Below are positions 1 to 9,056 of a stretch of DNA of 45,528 nucleotides, piece by piece. The stretch spans positions 1 through 45,528 of the forward strand of contig NZ_LWMS01000003.1 of assembly GCF_003149675.1 (NCBI RefSeq), written 5' to 3'. The notes beneath the pieces are model-generated. The model was not told where the DNA came from and ran no database searches. It worked only from the letters and a program-made list of their open reading frames with translations. A program made the position numbers and the translations under genes. How positions within the stretch are numbered: position 1 is the stretch's first letter; every line of letters begins with the position of its first letter. The DNA comes from Methanosphaera cuniculi (lineage in GTDB: Archaea > Methanobacteriota > Methanobacteria > Methanobacteriales > Methanobacteriaceae).

Positions 1-1316
1 TCTCCTGGTTTTGCTGTTATATCTTTTAATTCAATGTTTGTATAGTTATATACAACTTTAGCAACTTCTAAATCTTCCATGTAAAGTGATATATCATCAT
101 GTTTAGCAGGAAGTTTACTAATATCAATTACAGCTGTGTAGTTATTTTCAGGTGAAAGAACAATACCTGTTGTATTAATTAAATTATTAGATGAGGTAAT
201 TTTAAAAGATTTATTTAAGCCAAGAGAAATATTAGAAAGTGGATGTGCATAGTATTCTTCAAATTTATATAATTGAATTGTAACATTACTATCTTTTTGA
301 TTAACTATGTTAAAATTATATTTATCATTAACAGAAACAATAATATCTCTTGTTTTTGAAATACTTGAAGGAATATAACAATTATAACCTAAATAATATG
401 GATCATAACTATAATAATAAATAGATCCTTTTGAGTTAAATACACATCTTTCTAATGAGATATTATTTCTTGAATTATCAACATATATAATTCCACGATT
501 TGCTTCATTATTTATAAATTCACAATTTGTAATGTCTCCAATTACATTTTTTGTTGTACTTAAAGCTCCACCATAACCATAACTACCTATCATAGTGTTA
601 TTTTCAAATAATGAATAAGCTATTGTGAAATTATTTTCAAGTTTTATAGCACCACCATAACATCTAGTACTACTTTTACTTGGTATTACTGTATTGTTTA
701 TAAATTTAGAATTATTAATACTAGTAACAGCTTTGGAGTATATTGATCCTCCAGTATTGTTATTAAATCCATTAGCAAATGTTATGTTATTAAAGTTTAC
801 TTTTAATGTTGTTGTGTTAAGGTTAAAATGTCTTGTTATGTTTTGTCCGTTAAATATTGTTTTATCTGTGTTTTCCCCATTTATTGTTATTGATTTTATG
901 TTTGATGTTGTATTGATTTGTAGTTCTTCTGTGAATTTGTATTCTCCGTTTTTTACATTTATTATGTAGTCTGTTGTGTTGTCGCCTTCATTTTTTATGT
1001 TGTTCCATGATTGTTTTAGTGTTTCATAGTCAGTAGCTGTTTGTGTTTTTTCTACTGCTTTTTTTGGTTGTTTTTCTGTTTTTATTTGTTTTTGTGTTTT
1101 ATTCTTATTTAGTGGATTTTCTTCTTTTATTTTCTCAGAAGTAGTAGTTTTTATTTCTGATTTTTCTTTTATCATATCATGTTGAACATTCATTGTTGCA
1201 TCATCTGATACTGTTGTGGTTGTCGTTGTATCATTTGTTGCACTTATGCTTCCGACAGATATGAATAATATGAGAAGTGTTAATCCTAAAAATAAGATTT
1301 TACTATTTTTATTCAT
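1..1316 (-). CDS. Adhesin-like protein, beta-helix type, 5' part only (runs off window)
   Basis: The reading frame is open from an ATG at 1316 down to base 1 (about 438 codons), so only the N-terminal part is visible. It begins with a clear signal peptide (MNKNSKILFLGLTLLILFIS, then a GSISA cleavage region), followed by a Lys/Thr/Gln-rich linker. The rest is Asn/Thr-rich with repeated short motifs such as NNSKFINNT, FENNTMIG and CEFINNEANRG, which is the pattern of right-handed parallel beta-helix adhesin-like proteins abundant in Methanosphaera and Methanobrevibacter. It is expected to be exported and to sit at the cell surface. The ribosome site GGGAGGA (complement of 1331-1337) lies about 14 bases before the ATG. 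A second ATG (complement of 1325-1327) is closer but stops after four codons. A poly-C tract lies 199 bp upstream of the start. Function beyond surface attachment cannot be read from the sequence. Confidence 0.85.
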   Translation of the reverse strand, partial: MNKNSKILFLGLTLLILFISVGSISATNDTTTTTTVSDDATMNVQHDMIKEKSEIKTTTSEKIKEENPLNKNKTQKQIKTEKQPKKAVEKTQTATDYETLKQSWNNIKNEGDNTTDYIINVKNGEYKFTEELQINTTSNIKSITINGENTDKTIFNGQNITRHFNLNTTTLKVNFNNITFANGFNNNTGGSIYSKAVTSINNSKFINNTVIPSKSSTRCYGGAIKLENNFTIAYSLFENNTMIGSYGYGGALSTTKNVIGDITNCEFINNEANRGIIYVDNSRNNISLERCVFNSKGSIYYYSYDPYYLGYNCYIPSSISKTRDIIVSVNDKYNFNIVNQKDSNVTIQLYKFEEYYAHPLSNISLGLNKSFKITSSNNLINTTGIVLSPENNYTAVIDISKLPAKHDDISLYMEDLEVAKVVYNYTNIELKDITAKPG

Positions 1317-1932
1317 AAAAAAATCATTTTTCCTCCCAATTTTGTTAAAAAAAAAACTATTAAGATTTATAATAGAATTATTTACTAAAATCTTAATTAA
1401 ACTAAACATAAATTGAATAGTTAATTTAAAATTCTACTTTAAAATAATATATAAAACTAATAAACATTAAAAATCCTTAAAAACAAGTATAACAAATTAT
1501 ATAACATTAATTTACCCCCCCCCCCCCGTTTATGGAGGTCATATCTTAAATAATTAATTTTATGGAAAGTAAATAGTTATATATTATATATATTAGAATT
1601 TTTCTAAAAAAAAATATAAAAAATGAGGAAGGAGTAAGTTTTATAGATGATCTTATAGCTTGTATGTTCCATTTAATATTGCATCTTTTTAGTTATTTTG
1701 CCATTTGTAGTGCTCATTTTTCATCTGATTATCTGTAAGTTACTAGAATGATTTTTTTGTTTATCATCAACAGTTAGTGCTATTTTATTTCATACCCTAT
1801 TTTTTCATACTTCTAAAGAAAAAAAATAGTTGTTAATATTATTGTGAAACTTTTATTTTTCTTATACTTAAGTTCTAAAATTTCTTTTCTCATTATTATA
1901 AGTAAACTTTAAAAATTAAAATAAAAATAAAT
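1317..1932. other. 616-bp spacer between divergent adhesin-like and DUF1616 genes
   Basis: The spacer holds the adhesin promoter region: TATATAA-like boxes near 1497-1504 and 1440-1452 on the minus strand. It also holds a 13-C homopolymer at 1515-1527. Between about 1620 and 1830 the minus strand has short broken reading frames with transposase-like fragments (ALTVDDKQK, and KYEKIGYEIK in another frame), separated by stops and frameshifts. This could be a decayed insertion element, but the evidence is weak. No intact gene was seen. Confidence 0.6.
1515..1527. repeat. Poly-C/poly-G homopolymer tract (13 nt)
   Basis: Thirteen consecutive C on the plus strand (G on the minus strand) in sequence that is otherwise overwhelmingly A and T. 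Read on the minus strand, the tract ends about 11 bases before a TATATAA-like box (1497-1504) and lies 199 bp before the adhesin-like ATG, so it sits upstream of a likely core promoter rather than in the coding region. Long G/C homopolymers are prone to slipped-strand length change, and in several bacteria they switch surface genes on and off. That role here is inference. Confidence 0.8.
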
Positions 1933-3204
1933 ATGTATTATATAAAAAACATATTCAAAGGGGAGGAGAGTAATATATCAAAACAACCATCAAAATATAT
2001 GACCGTCATTTCATTAATAGCATTGTTACCTCTTATTATACTACTTATACTTAACAATATTCCACAATACATCATAATACCACTATTTACACTAGAATTT
2101 CTACTTATTGGAATTACAGCAACATGCCTAATATATCCACTACTAACATTTCGTCAAATTATCAGAAAAGCACTACTTATTATAGCATTTGGTATTATTT
2201 TCTCATTAATAAGTCTTATAACAACAATTTATCTACTTAAAACAAGAATAGTAAATATAGCACTTGTAATATCTACAATGACAATAGTACTCTCAGCACT
2301 AGCAGTATATAGACAAGATAGAGCAATAAGACAAGCACATGGAGAAACACTTGATATTATACAAAGAAGTATTTATACAATTATCATTCTAAGTATTATC
2401 TCAATAGTTGGAATATTCATACCACCATTTAACAAATTACCACTATGGGCAGGACTATGTTTACCATTTGTAGTATTCCTACCAGGATACTATGTGATAA
2501 ACTCAATCATACCACAAATGGATGAATTAACATTCCTAGAACGTGCAGTATGTGCAATAATAATAAGTACAACACTCACATCAATAATTGGAATTATAAT
2601 AATGCAAGTAGAAGGAACACTAAATACTATCCATTTAACACTTGCAATAATAATACTAACAATAATAATACTAATATACTATGTATCAAAAATTAAAAAA
2701 GTTGACGATGATAATAGATTCTACTACAAAAAAGCAAACACAGCACTAATAATAGTAACTATTATAGCATTATTTGGAGTAATAATAAGTGGAGTATATG
2801 TACAAGATCAAATAATAAACCAAGGAAACACTACATTTGAAGTAAATGGAATTAACAAAACTGCAGGTGATAATGGATATGTAAACTTCACATCAGATGA
2901 AGAAGTAAAAATAACATTAAACCTAACAAACCATCAATATGAAAACAAAAACTACACAGTACAAGTACAAATAATAAATGACACAACAAACCGGACATTT
3001 GCACAAGAAAATATAACAATAAAAGATGGAGAATCAAAGATAATTCCAGTAGATCTTACAATGAGTGCAGGTCAAAAGGATATACAATTCATATTATATG
3101 AAAATAACAAACCATACATCATACGACACTTATATGCAAATGTAACAGATAACTCAGTAGATGAAACATCAACCTATACAGATGAAACATATACAGAAGA
3201 ATAA
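1933..3204 (+). CDS. DUF1616 family multi-pass membrane protein
   Basis: A 423-aa protein with about eight hydrophobic segments in its first 300 residues, including paired helices at roughly 22-80, helices around 100-120 and 150-185, a pair near 200-245 and one near 270-295. The segment WAGLCLPFVVFLPGYYVINS followed by LTFLERA matches the LPGY...LERL signature of DUF1616 (COG4743-type) archaeal membrane proteins. The last 130 residues form a soluble, probably extracytoplasmic beta-rich domain (NLTNHQYENKNYTVQVQIIN). Its role is unknown; relatives often lie near surface-glycan or S-layer genes, which fits this context. The start is uncertain: ATG 1933 has no ribosome site in front of it, whereas a strong GGGGAGGAG lies inside the frame at 1960-1968, 7-9 bases before an in-frame ATA (1975). 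The next in-frame ATG is at about 1999. Confidence 0.8.
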   Translation: MYYIKNIFKGEESNISKQPSKYMTVISLIALLPLIILLILNNIPQYIIIPLFTLEFLLIGITATCLIYPLLTFRQIIRKALLIIAFGIIFSLISLITTIYLLKTRIVNIALVISTMTIVLSALAVYRQDRAIRQAHGETLDIIQRSIYTIIILSIISIVGIFIPPFNKLPLWAGLCLPFVVFLPGYYVINSIIPQMDELTFLERAVCAIIISTTLTSIIGIIIMQVEGTLNTIHLTLAIIILTIIILIYYVSKIKKVDDDNRFYYKKANTALIIVTIIALFGVIISGVYVQDQIINQGNTTFEVNGINKTAGDNGYVNFTSDEEVKITLNLTNHQYENKNYTVQVQIINDTTNRTFAQENITIKDGESKIIPVDLTMSAGQKDIQFILYENNKPYIIRHLYANVTDNSVDETSTYTDETYTEE

Positions 3205-3225
3205 AAAAAAAAGGAGAGGATTAAC

Positions 3226-3251
3226 CTATTTGAAAAAATAGTACTTTTTTT
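3226..3251 (+). terminator. Hairpin plus T-run after DUF1616 gene
   Basis: CTATTT (3226-3231), loop GAAA, AAATAG (3236-3241) form a 6-bp stem with a GNRA-type tetraloop, followed by TACTTTTTTT (T-run 3245-3251). It lies 22 bases after the stop codon of the DUF1616 gene. The stem is short and AT-rich, so it may simply be a U-rich archaeal terminator. Confidence 0.45.
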
Positions 3252-3478
3252 CTAAATAAATTCCTTTTCTATTTTTTTTTTATTTAAAAAAAAATCACCA
3301 CCAGTATTTATAAAAAAAAATAGCACTACTTTTAATAAAAAAATTTTTAAATTAGAATATTATAGTCTAAAATTAAGTTCTTTTAATTAATTGTGATTAT
3401 AAATAAATTTTCAATGTTAAAAAGAAAAAGAGAAGTGGAAATTTGGGAGATTAAATTGTAAATTTAATATTTTTTTTT

Positions 3479-4798
3479 TTATTTTCCTACAGCATGATAC
3501 TCAAAACCATTTTTTTCAAGGAAGTTTGTATTATACTGATTTCGTCCATCAAATATAAGATTGTTATTTAATAATTCTTTCATGTAGTTGAAGTTTGGAC
3601 TTCTAAATTCCTTCCATTCTGTTACTAGAACCATTGCATCAGCACCATCTAATGCTTCATACTTATTATCACAATAATTTATATCCATATCTTTAAGATA
3701 AAATTCACGTGCTGATGTCATAGCTTTAGGATCATATACATTTACTTTAGCACCTGCATTAAGTAGTTCTCTTATTATTATAATTGATGATGCTTCTCTC
3801 ATATCATCAGTTTCAGGTTTAAATGCAAGTCCCCATATTGCAAATGTTTTTCCTGATAAATCATCACCTAGTATGTTTTTTATCTTATTTACCAGGTAGT
3901 ATTTTTGTTCATTATTAACTGCTTCTACACTTTTAAGTAGTTTTGCATCATAGCCATGATCTGTTGCTGTTTTTATTAGTGCTGTAACATCTTTTGGGAA
4001 ACAACTTCCACCATATCCACATCCAGGATATAAGAAGCTATGTCCTATTCTTGAATCACTACCCATTCCTTTTCGTACTTGATCTACATCAGCTCCTACT
4101 TCATCACAGATATTTGCTATTTCATTCATAAATGATATACGATTTGCAAGCATTGAATTTGATGCATACTTGGTCATCTCAGCACTATGTACATCCATTA
4201 GTATCATTCTTTCATGATTTTTTGTAAATGGTTCATATAAGTTTTTCATGTATTCTATTGTATCAGCATCATCTGTTCCAACAATTACACGTTCTGGTCT
4301 CATAAAGTCCATTACTGCTGTTCCTTCTTTTAAAAATTCTGGATTTGATACTACCACAACTTTATAGTCTTCTCCACGTTTTTTAAGTTCTTCATTGATT
4401 ATTTTATCAACTTTATCAGCAGTTCCAACAGGTACTGTGGATTTATCCACAACTATCATATCATGTGTTATTGATTCACCAATTTCACATGCTACAGCTT
4501 CTACATATTGTAAGTCTGCACTTCCATCTTCACCCATTGGTGTTCCTACTGCAATAAAGCATATTTCTGAGTTATCTAGTGCTTCTTTGAGGTTTGTTGT
4601 AAAATGAAGATTTCCATTTTGATAGTTTGTTTTTACTAGTTCTTCAAGTCCTGGTTCATATATTGGTATTATTCCCTGTTTTAATGATTCTATTTTTTCA
4701 TCAATCACATCTACACAGTATACTTCATTTCCCATTTCAGAGAAGCATGCTCCTGTTACAAGTCCAACGTATCCTGATCCAATTATTGTAATGTTCAT
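3479..4798 (-). CDS. UDP-glucose 6-dehydrogenase
   Basis: Oxidises UDP-glucose to UDP-glucuronate with two NAD+, supplying an acidic sugar for surface polysaccharide. From the preferred start the protein is 439 aa, the normal length. The N-terminus holds the Rossmann motif GSGYVGLVTG, then VGTP and the K-S-T-V-P-V-G-T segment. The catalytic cysteine is C266 in GYGGSCFPKD, followed by the UDP-binding C-terminal domain (AIWGLAFKPETDDMREASS). The frame is open to 4864, but I chose ATG 4798 because GGGAGGA (complement of about 4811-4817) lies 12 bases before it and the family begins with MNITIIGSGYVG. It is the last gene of the minus-strand polysaccharide block. UDP-N-acetylmannosaminuronate dehydrogenase is a related possibility, but the motifs fit UDP-glucose dehydrogenase better. 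Confidence 0.9.
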   Translation of the reverse strand: MNITIIGSGYVGLVTGACFSEMGNEVYCVDVIDEKIESLKQGIIPIYEPGLEELVKTNYQNGNLHFTTNLKEALDNSEICFIAVGTPMGEDGSADLQYVEAVACEIGESITHDMIVVDKSTVPVGTADKVDKIINEELKKRGEDYKVVVVSNPEFLKEGTAVMDFMRPERVIVGTDDADTIEYMKNLYEPFTKNHERMILMDVHSAEMTKYASNSMLANRISFMNEIANICDEVGADVDQVRKGMGSDSRIGHSFLYPGCGYGGSCFPKDVTALIKTATDHGYDAKLLKSVEAVNNEQKYYLVNKIKNILGDDLSGKTFAIWGLAFKPETDDMREASSIIIIRELLNAGAKVNVYDPKAMTSAREFYLKDMDINYCDNKYEALDGADAMVLVTEWKEFRSPNFNYMKELLNNNLIFDGRNQYNTNFLEKNGFEYHAVGK

Positions 4799-4911
4799 TT
4801 TGTTTTTATTCCTCCCTCTTTTTCTTTTGATTTCATCTTTTTGTAAATAAAAGTTGGGTTTCAATTTTTTTTATATTATTATTATTTATATAAAAATACT
4901 TTAATTATTTT

Positions 4912-6438
4912 CTATGTTATTTTACATATGATAAATCTATCATTTTCGAAAACTTTCTCTGAGTATGGTAGTTGTATTTCATTGAAATTTTGATTGTTTA
5001 TTTGTTGTGTGAAGTAGTATGTTGGATAGAAACTTCCATTTACAGCCACTACACTAAGATCATCATATTTTGTTGTATTGTTCATTATAAGTGATTTATC
5101 ATAAAGAACATATCCTATTTTTTCTTTATCTATGAGTTTTTTTGATGTGTTTTCTGGGTTTGCTATAAATTTGTTGAATTTATAATGTATTGGCATTTCA
5201 TCTGCACTTGATATTATGGTTGCAAAAAACATGTTGTTTGATAGTATTGAATCATCCTTGTTTTCTACATTTTTAAACCAGTCAATTACTTCTTGTTCAC
5301 TTGATGTAGGTGGAGCAGTCTGATATGTTGAAACTTCTGTTGTTGAATATGAATGTGTAACAGAAGGATCTTCTAAATTACTAATTCCACTAAAACATGT
5401 TACAATTATAATAGCTAATATTAATATTACACTGTATACTTTATTTTTAGTATTGAGTTTTTGAATAATTTTAGAAATACCATATCCACCAATAATAACA
5501 GCTGGAATTAAAACATAAATCAACATCCGATAAGTATAAACTGGAATTCCAAACCAGTGAAGATTACTAATAATAAATGCAACTAAAGCCCATGCAGATA
5601 CAAATAACATCTCCCGATACTTAAATGAATAATATAACCCAATAACACCAAATATTAAAGGGAAAATTCCAAGACATTTAATATAACGTTCAAGACCCAT
5701 AGCCTTTTGTCCCATAAACAATGACATTGGCTCATTAAAAATTGTTAAAATACCAGATATAATATCAGATGTATGAGTAGGACTAATCATATACAATGCA
5801 AATATACTACAAACACCAATAAGAATCAACATCCCAAGCATATAAATATAGCTTTTAAGAGCATTTAAGTTCTTCTGAAGATATAATTGAACAACCATTA
5901 AAATTGTAATTAATATCATGAAATAAACAAATGTTGAAAAATGAAGTGCTATAATAAGCATACTTACAATTGCAGTTAAACATGCATATGATTCTTTATC
6001 ATATAATGTTGCCTCATAAAACAGATATATTCCAATAATAAATAATACAATAGATACAGACTCTGGAATTGGAAGATACATTCTGGTAAAAATAAAACTT
6101 GAAATCAGAAGTAATCCTGCCATAAAAGCTGTTAATTCATCATAAAACTTATTTGCAATATACATTATAACCCCAGTAGTACATAGTGGAACTATAATCT
6201 GAAACAATTTTGCTGTATCAAAAAGATTTAAAAATGTAATCTTTGAAACAATTATTAAAAGTATATGAAAAAGTGGCACATAACCAATTGCCTTTCCATT
6301 AGGTGCATTAAGAAGTGGATCAATAGTTGTAATTCCATGATTCATATATGTTAATGCATAATTAATATGAATATAAACATCCCAGCTAAGAGGCCACTGA
6401 TAGTTTACATATAATGATAAGGTTAAAACAAAGACCAT
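4912..6438 (-). CDS. GT-C-like multi-pass membrane glycosyltransferase (probable)
   Basis: A 508-aa protein with about ten to twelve hydrophobic helices in the first 350 residues and a soluble C-terminal domain of about 150 residues. An acidic motif in the first extracytoplasmic loop (WPLSWDVYIHINYA) resembles the Asp-containing loop of polyprenyl-phosphate-sugar-dependent GT-C enzymes (ArnT/PMT/STT3-like), so it probably transfers a lipid-linked sugar outside the membrane. Acceptor and sugar cannot be told. The start is unsettled. ATG 6438 lies within the first hydrophobic helix and has no ribosome site. The open frame continues upstream through NKKVLWLIPII to a TGA, and a strong AAAGGAGG (about 6509-6516) stands about 10 bases before an in-frame ATT at 6498. 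Either an ATT start or a one-base frameshift (ATGATTTAG for ATGATTAGC) would explain this. Confidence 0.65.
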   Translation of the reverse strand: MVFVLTLSLYVNYQWPLSWDVYIHINYALTYMNHGITTIDPLLNAPNGKAIGYVPLFHILLIIVSKITFLNLFDTAKLFQIIVPLCTTGVIMYIANKFYDELTAFMAGLLLISSFIFTRMYLPIPESVSIVLFIIGIYLFYEATLYDKESYACLTAIVSMLIIALHFSTFVYFMILITILMVVQLYLQKNLNALKSYIYMLGMLILIGVCSIFALYMISPTHTSDIISGILTIFNEPMSLFMGQKAMGLERYIKCLGIFPLIFGVIGLYYSFKYREMLFVSAWALVAFIISNLHWFGIPVYTYRMLIYVLIPAVIIGGYGISKIIQKLNTKNKVYSVILILAIIIVTCFSGISNLEDPSVTHSYSTTEVSTYQTAPPTSSEQEVIDWFKNVENKDDSILSNNMFFATIISSADEMPIHYKFNKFIANPENTSKKLIDKEKIGYVLYDKSLIMNNTTKYDDLSVVAVNGSFYPTYYFTQQINNQNFNEIQLPYSEKVFENDRFIICKIT

Positions 6439-6584
6439 AATAATTGGAATAAGCCATAAAACCTTCTTATTTATATGTATATTTTCAAATGAAATAATGC
6501 TAAATCATCCTCCTTTACATATTTTTTTTAGTATAATAAATTATTTTTTTTTAAAGTATTGAAATTCTATTAATCTTTTTTTTC

Positions 6585-7982
6585 CTAGTAAGCATTTTTA
6601 TCAGTTAATAATAATCCTAGTGTTTTAATAAATATTTTAACATCTATCATAACAGACCAGTTTTCAACATAGTAGATATCATGTTGTATTCGTTTAACAA
6701 TCGATGTATTTCCACGATATCCATGAATTTGAGCCCATCCTGTCATTCCTGGACGTACATGATGTTTTATCATGTATTTTGGTACTGATTCACGGAATTT
6801 ATTTACAAGATATGGTCGTTCAGGTCTTGGACCAATAAGACTCATATCACCTTTTAGTATATTATAAAACTGTGGAAGTTCATCAATACTGAATTTTCTG
6901 ATAATACGTCCAATTGGTGTGATACGTGGATCATCTTTACGAGTCCAGTGAATGTTTTCATGAGTAGTCTCCTCATCATTTACATACATACTACGGAATT
7001 TATACATCTCAAATACTTCACCATCACGTCCTACACGTTCTTGTTTATAAATTATAGGACCTGGAGATGTAAGTTTTATTCCTACAGCTACAAGTATTAA
7101 AATTGGTGATATTATAATTGATACCACAGTTACAAATACAATATCAAATATTCTTTTAATATAATTATTATATGATATATCAAGAGGAAGATATCGTACA
7201 CTAATAAGTGGAATATTATCTATTAACTCAATACTTGGATGAGATGTAATATACCGGTAATAATCTGGTATTATATCAACTCGAACTCCCATCTTTTCAC
7301 ATATAAATGTAACTTCTCCAAATTTCTTATAATGATGTGGTGCAATACTTACAACTACACGATCAACAATATGAGATTCAAGAATATCCTCTAAATCATT
7401 AAGTTTTCCAAGTACTTTTATTTCTGAAACTGTTCCTTCTACATTATCATCTAGAAATCCTATTACTTTATATCCAAGATATGGATTTTTCTTTATAGTT
7501 TCAACAAAATGACGTCCATACTGACCTGCTCCTACAACAAGAATATATTTTATATTAAAGTTATGAGAACGCATATAACGTAAAATAAGACGTACTAATG
7601 CTCTTTCTATTGTTGCTAGAATACTGTTTATTATTAGAAATAGTATTAGAAAATCTGCTGAAATATCTATTATTCCAAAAGTGCTTAAAACTGATAAAAA
7701 TAGATATTCTATAAAGTTTACTTCTAAAATCTTTGATGATTCTGAAAAAATACTTTTATTTGTTCGTTGAGGTCTGTAAAGTTTCAATTCATAATATAAA
7801 AATAAATAACTTGGTATTAAGTAAATAAAAAACTCTAATGGTATTTTATTTGATAAGTTAAATGAATGAAAACTAAGACTTGGTATTGAAAAAGAACATA
7901 TAATGGAAACTGAAATTAGCAATACAACAACATCAAATACTATATTTAAAAGATTAAATAATTGCTGATTTTCACGAATCAT
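6585..7982 (-). CDS. Polyprenyl-phosphate sugar-1-phosphate transferase (WcaJ/WbaP type)
   Basis: A 465-aa enzyme expected to start glycan assembly by moving a sugar phosphate from a UDP-sugar onto a polyprenyl phosphate in the membrane. The architecture is the full bacterial type: four or five N-terminal membrane helices (residues about 10-130), a nucleotide-binding-like domain (VVGAGQYGRHF, about 145-260), one more hydrophobic segment, then the catalytic bacterial sugar transferase domain. That domain shows ERVGRDGEVFEMYKFRSM, DDPRITPIGRIIRKFSIDEL and GDMSLIGPRPERP. GAAGAGGA before ATG 7982 supports the start. It lies between GT2 genes and a GT-C-like gene in the same orientation, consistent with a lipid-linked oligosaccharide pathway. 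Which sugar it uses is not visible. Confidence 0.9.
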   Translation of the reverse strand: MIRENQQLFNLLNIVFDVVVLLISVSIICSFSIPSLSFHSFNLSNKIPLEFFIYLIPSYLFLYYELKLYRPQRTNKSIFSESSKILEVNFIEYLFLSVLSTFGIIDISADFLILFLIINSILATIERALVRLILRYMRSHNFNIKYILVVGAGQYGRHFVETIKKNPYLGYKVIGFLDDNVEGTVSEIKVLGKLNDLEDILESHIVDRVVVSIAPHHYKKFGEVTFICEKMGVRVDIIPDYYRYITSHPSIELIDNIPLISVRYLPLDISYNNYIKRIFDIVFVTVVSIIISPILILVAVGIKLTSPGPIIYKQERVGRDGEVFEMYKFRSMYVNDEETTHENIHWTRKDDPRITPIGRIIRKFSIDELPQFYNILKGDMSLIGPRPERPYLVNKFRESVPKYMIKHHVRPGMTGWAQIHGYRGNTSIVKRIQHDIYYVENWSVMIDVKIFIKTLGLLLTDKNAY

Positions 7983-8169
7983 AAATAAGTCCTCTTCTTT
8001 ATTATAAAAAAATAACTATATTGAAAAAAATGTTTTAAAAAAGAAAAAAAAGATTTTATTATTAAATTTTTTCCAACTTTTTTTTATATGTTAATATATT
8101 TATATGTTTTTTATACTATAATAAATTTAAGCAAAGAAAAAGTAAAATGTTTTAATAAACTAGTTTTTT

Positions 8170-9030
8170 TTATCTTAGATAGCTTAAAAGCAGTTTAAGA
8201 TAATATGAAGCATAAATTCCCATGTAGATGAAGTTATTTGTAATGAAGTTATATTCATCTTTGTAATGTTTATCATAAAATATCCTCATTGAATTATGAA
8301 ACTCATATAACAAACGTCTATTTTTTCCACTTGCACCTTTAAAGTGTGTTATCGTGGTTTTTCCATAGTAAATTATTTTATATCCTTCTTGTTTTATTTT
8401 ATAACATAAGTCAATATCCTCACCATACATGAAATAATCCTCATCAAGACCGCCTGTAGATTCATATACACATCTAGGCATTAACATATATGCACCAACA
8501 AGACAATCAACAGGATATATTTCATGTTCATCCATGTATGATAGATTATATTTGTTAAAACGAGGACTATTTGGAAATATCTTAGATAATCCTGTCATTT
8601 TATAAAATGATACAATTGGTGTTGGAAATGATCGTCTGCATGCTTTATCAAGTGATCCATCAGGTAGTCTTACATGAGGACCTACAGCTCCTACATCTTT
8701 GTGTGTTTTTAGGTAATTTAATGTTTCATTAATTGTACCTTTATCTACTATTACATCACTATTTAAAAGAAGAATATATTTTCCTTTAGAGTTTTTAAAT
8801 GCAATATTATTAGCTTTTGCAAATCCATCATTTGCAGAATTATGAATAAATTTTATATTACTATAATCTTTAAAATCATAAATTAATTGTTCTAAACTTC
8901 CATCTTCTGAGTTGTTATCAACTATAATTACTTCATAGTCAATATTTTCAACTGTATCTATTACAGATTGTATAGTTTGATGTGTAAGTTCATATGTTTT
9001 ATAATTTATGATTAAAATTGATAGATCCAT
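8170..9030 (-). CDS. Glycosyltransferase family 2
   Basis: A 286-aa GT-A enzyme. The N-terminus LSILIINYKTYELT is the usual nucleotide-binding strand. It is followed by EVIIVDNNSEDGS, FANKxN-like FAKANNIAF, and the metal-binding LLLNSDV (DxD-like). The GLDEDYFMYGEDIDLCYK segment near residue 210 is the ED acid/base region typical of rhamnosyl-like GT2 enzymes. A hydrophobic stretch at the very C-terminus may touch the membrane. It probably adds one sugar to a lipid-linked surface polysaccharide. The gene follows the next GT2 gene by 26 bases, so the two are probably co-transcribed. AAGGAG stands about 11 bases before the ATG. Donor and acceptor are unknown. Confidence 0.9.
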   Translation of the reverse strand: MDLSILIINYKTYELTHQTIQSVIDTVENIDYEVIIVDNNSEDGSLEQLIYDFKDYSNIKFIHNSANDGFAKANNIAFKNSKGKYILLLNSDVIVDKGTINETLNYLKTHKDVGAVGPHVRLPDGSLDKACRRSFPTPIVSFYKMTGLSKIFPNSPRFNKYNLSYMDEHEIYPVDCLVGAYMLMPRCVYESTGGLDEDYFMYGEDIDLCYKIKQEGYKIIYYGKTTITHFKGASGKNRRLLYEFHNSMRIFYDKHYKDEYNFITNNFIYMGIYASYYLKLLLSYLR

Positions 9031-9056
9031 CCTCTTTTTAACTCCTTATACTTTTT

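Noticed and set aside
1621-1830. A small plus-strand frame (IDDLIACMFHLILHLFSY...) and a transposase on the minus strand
   Set aside because: Too short and broken by stops; kept only as a weak note on a possible decayed element, not called as a gene.
5340-5420. Abrupt change of base skew inside the GT-C-like gene, suggesting a chimaera
   Set aside because: It coincides with the border between the soluble C-terminal domain and the membrane domain; hydrophobic codons (T in second position) explain the shift.
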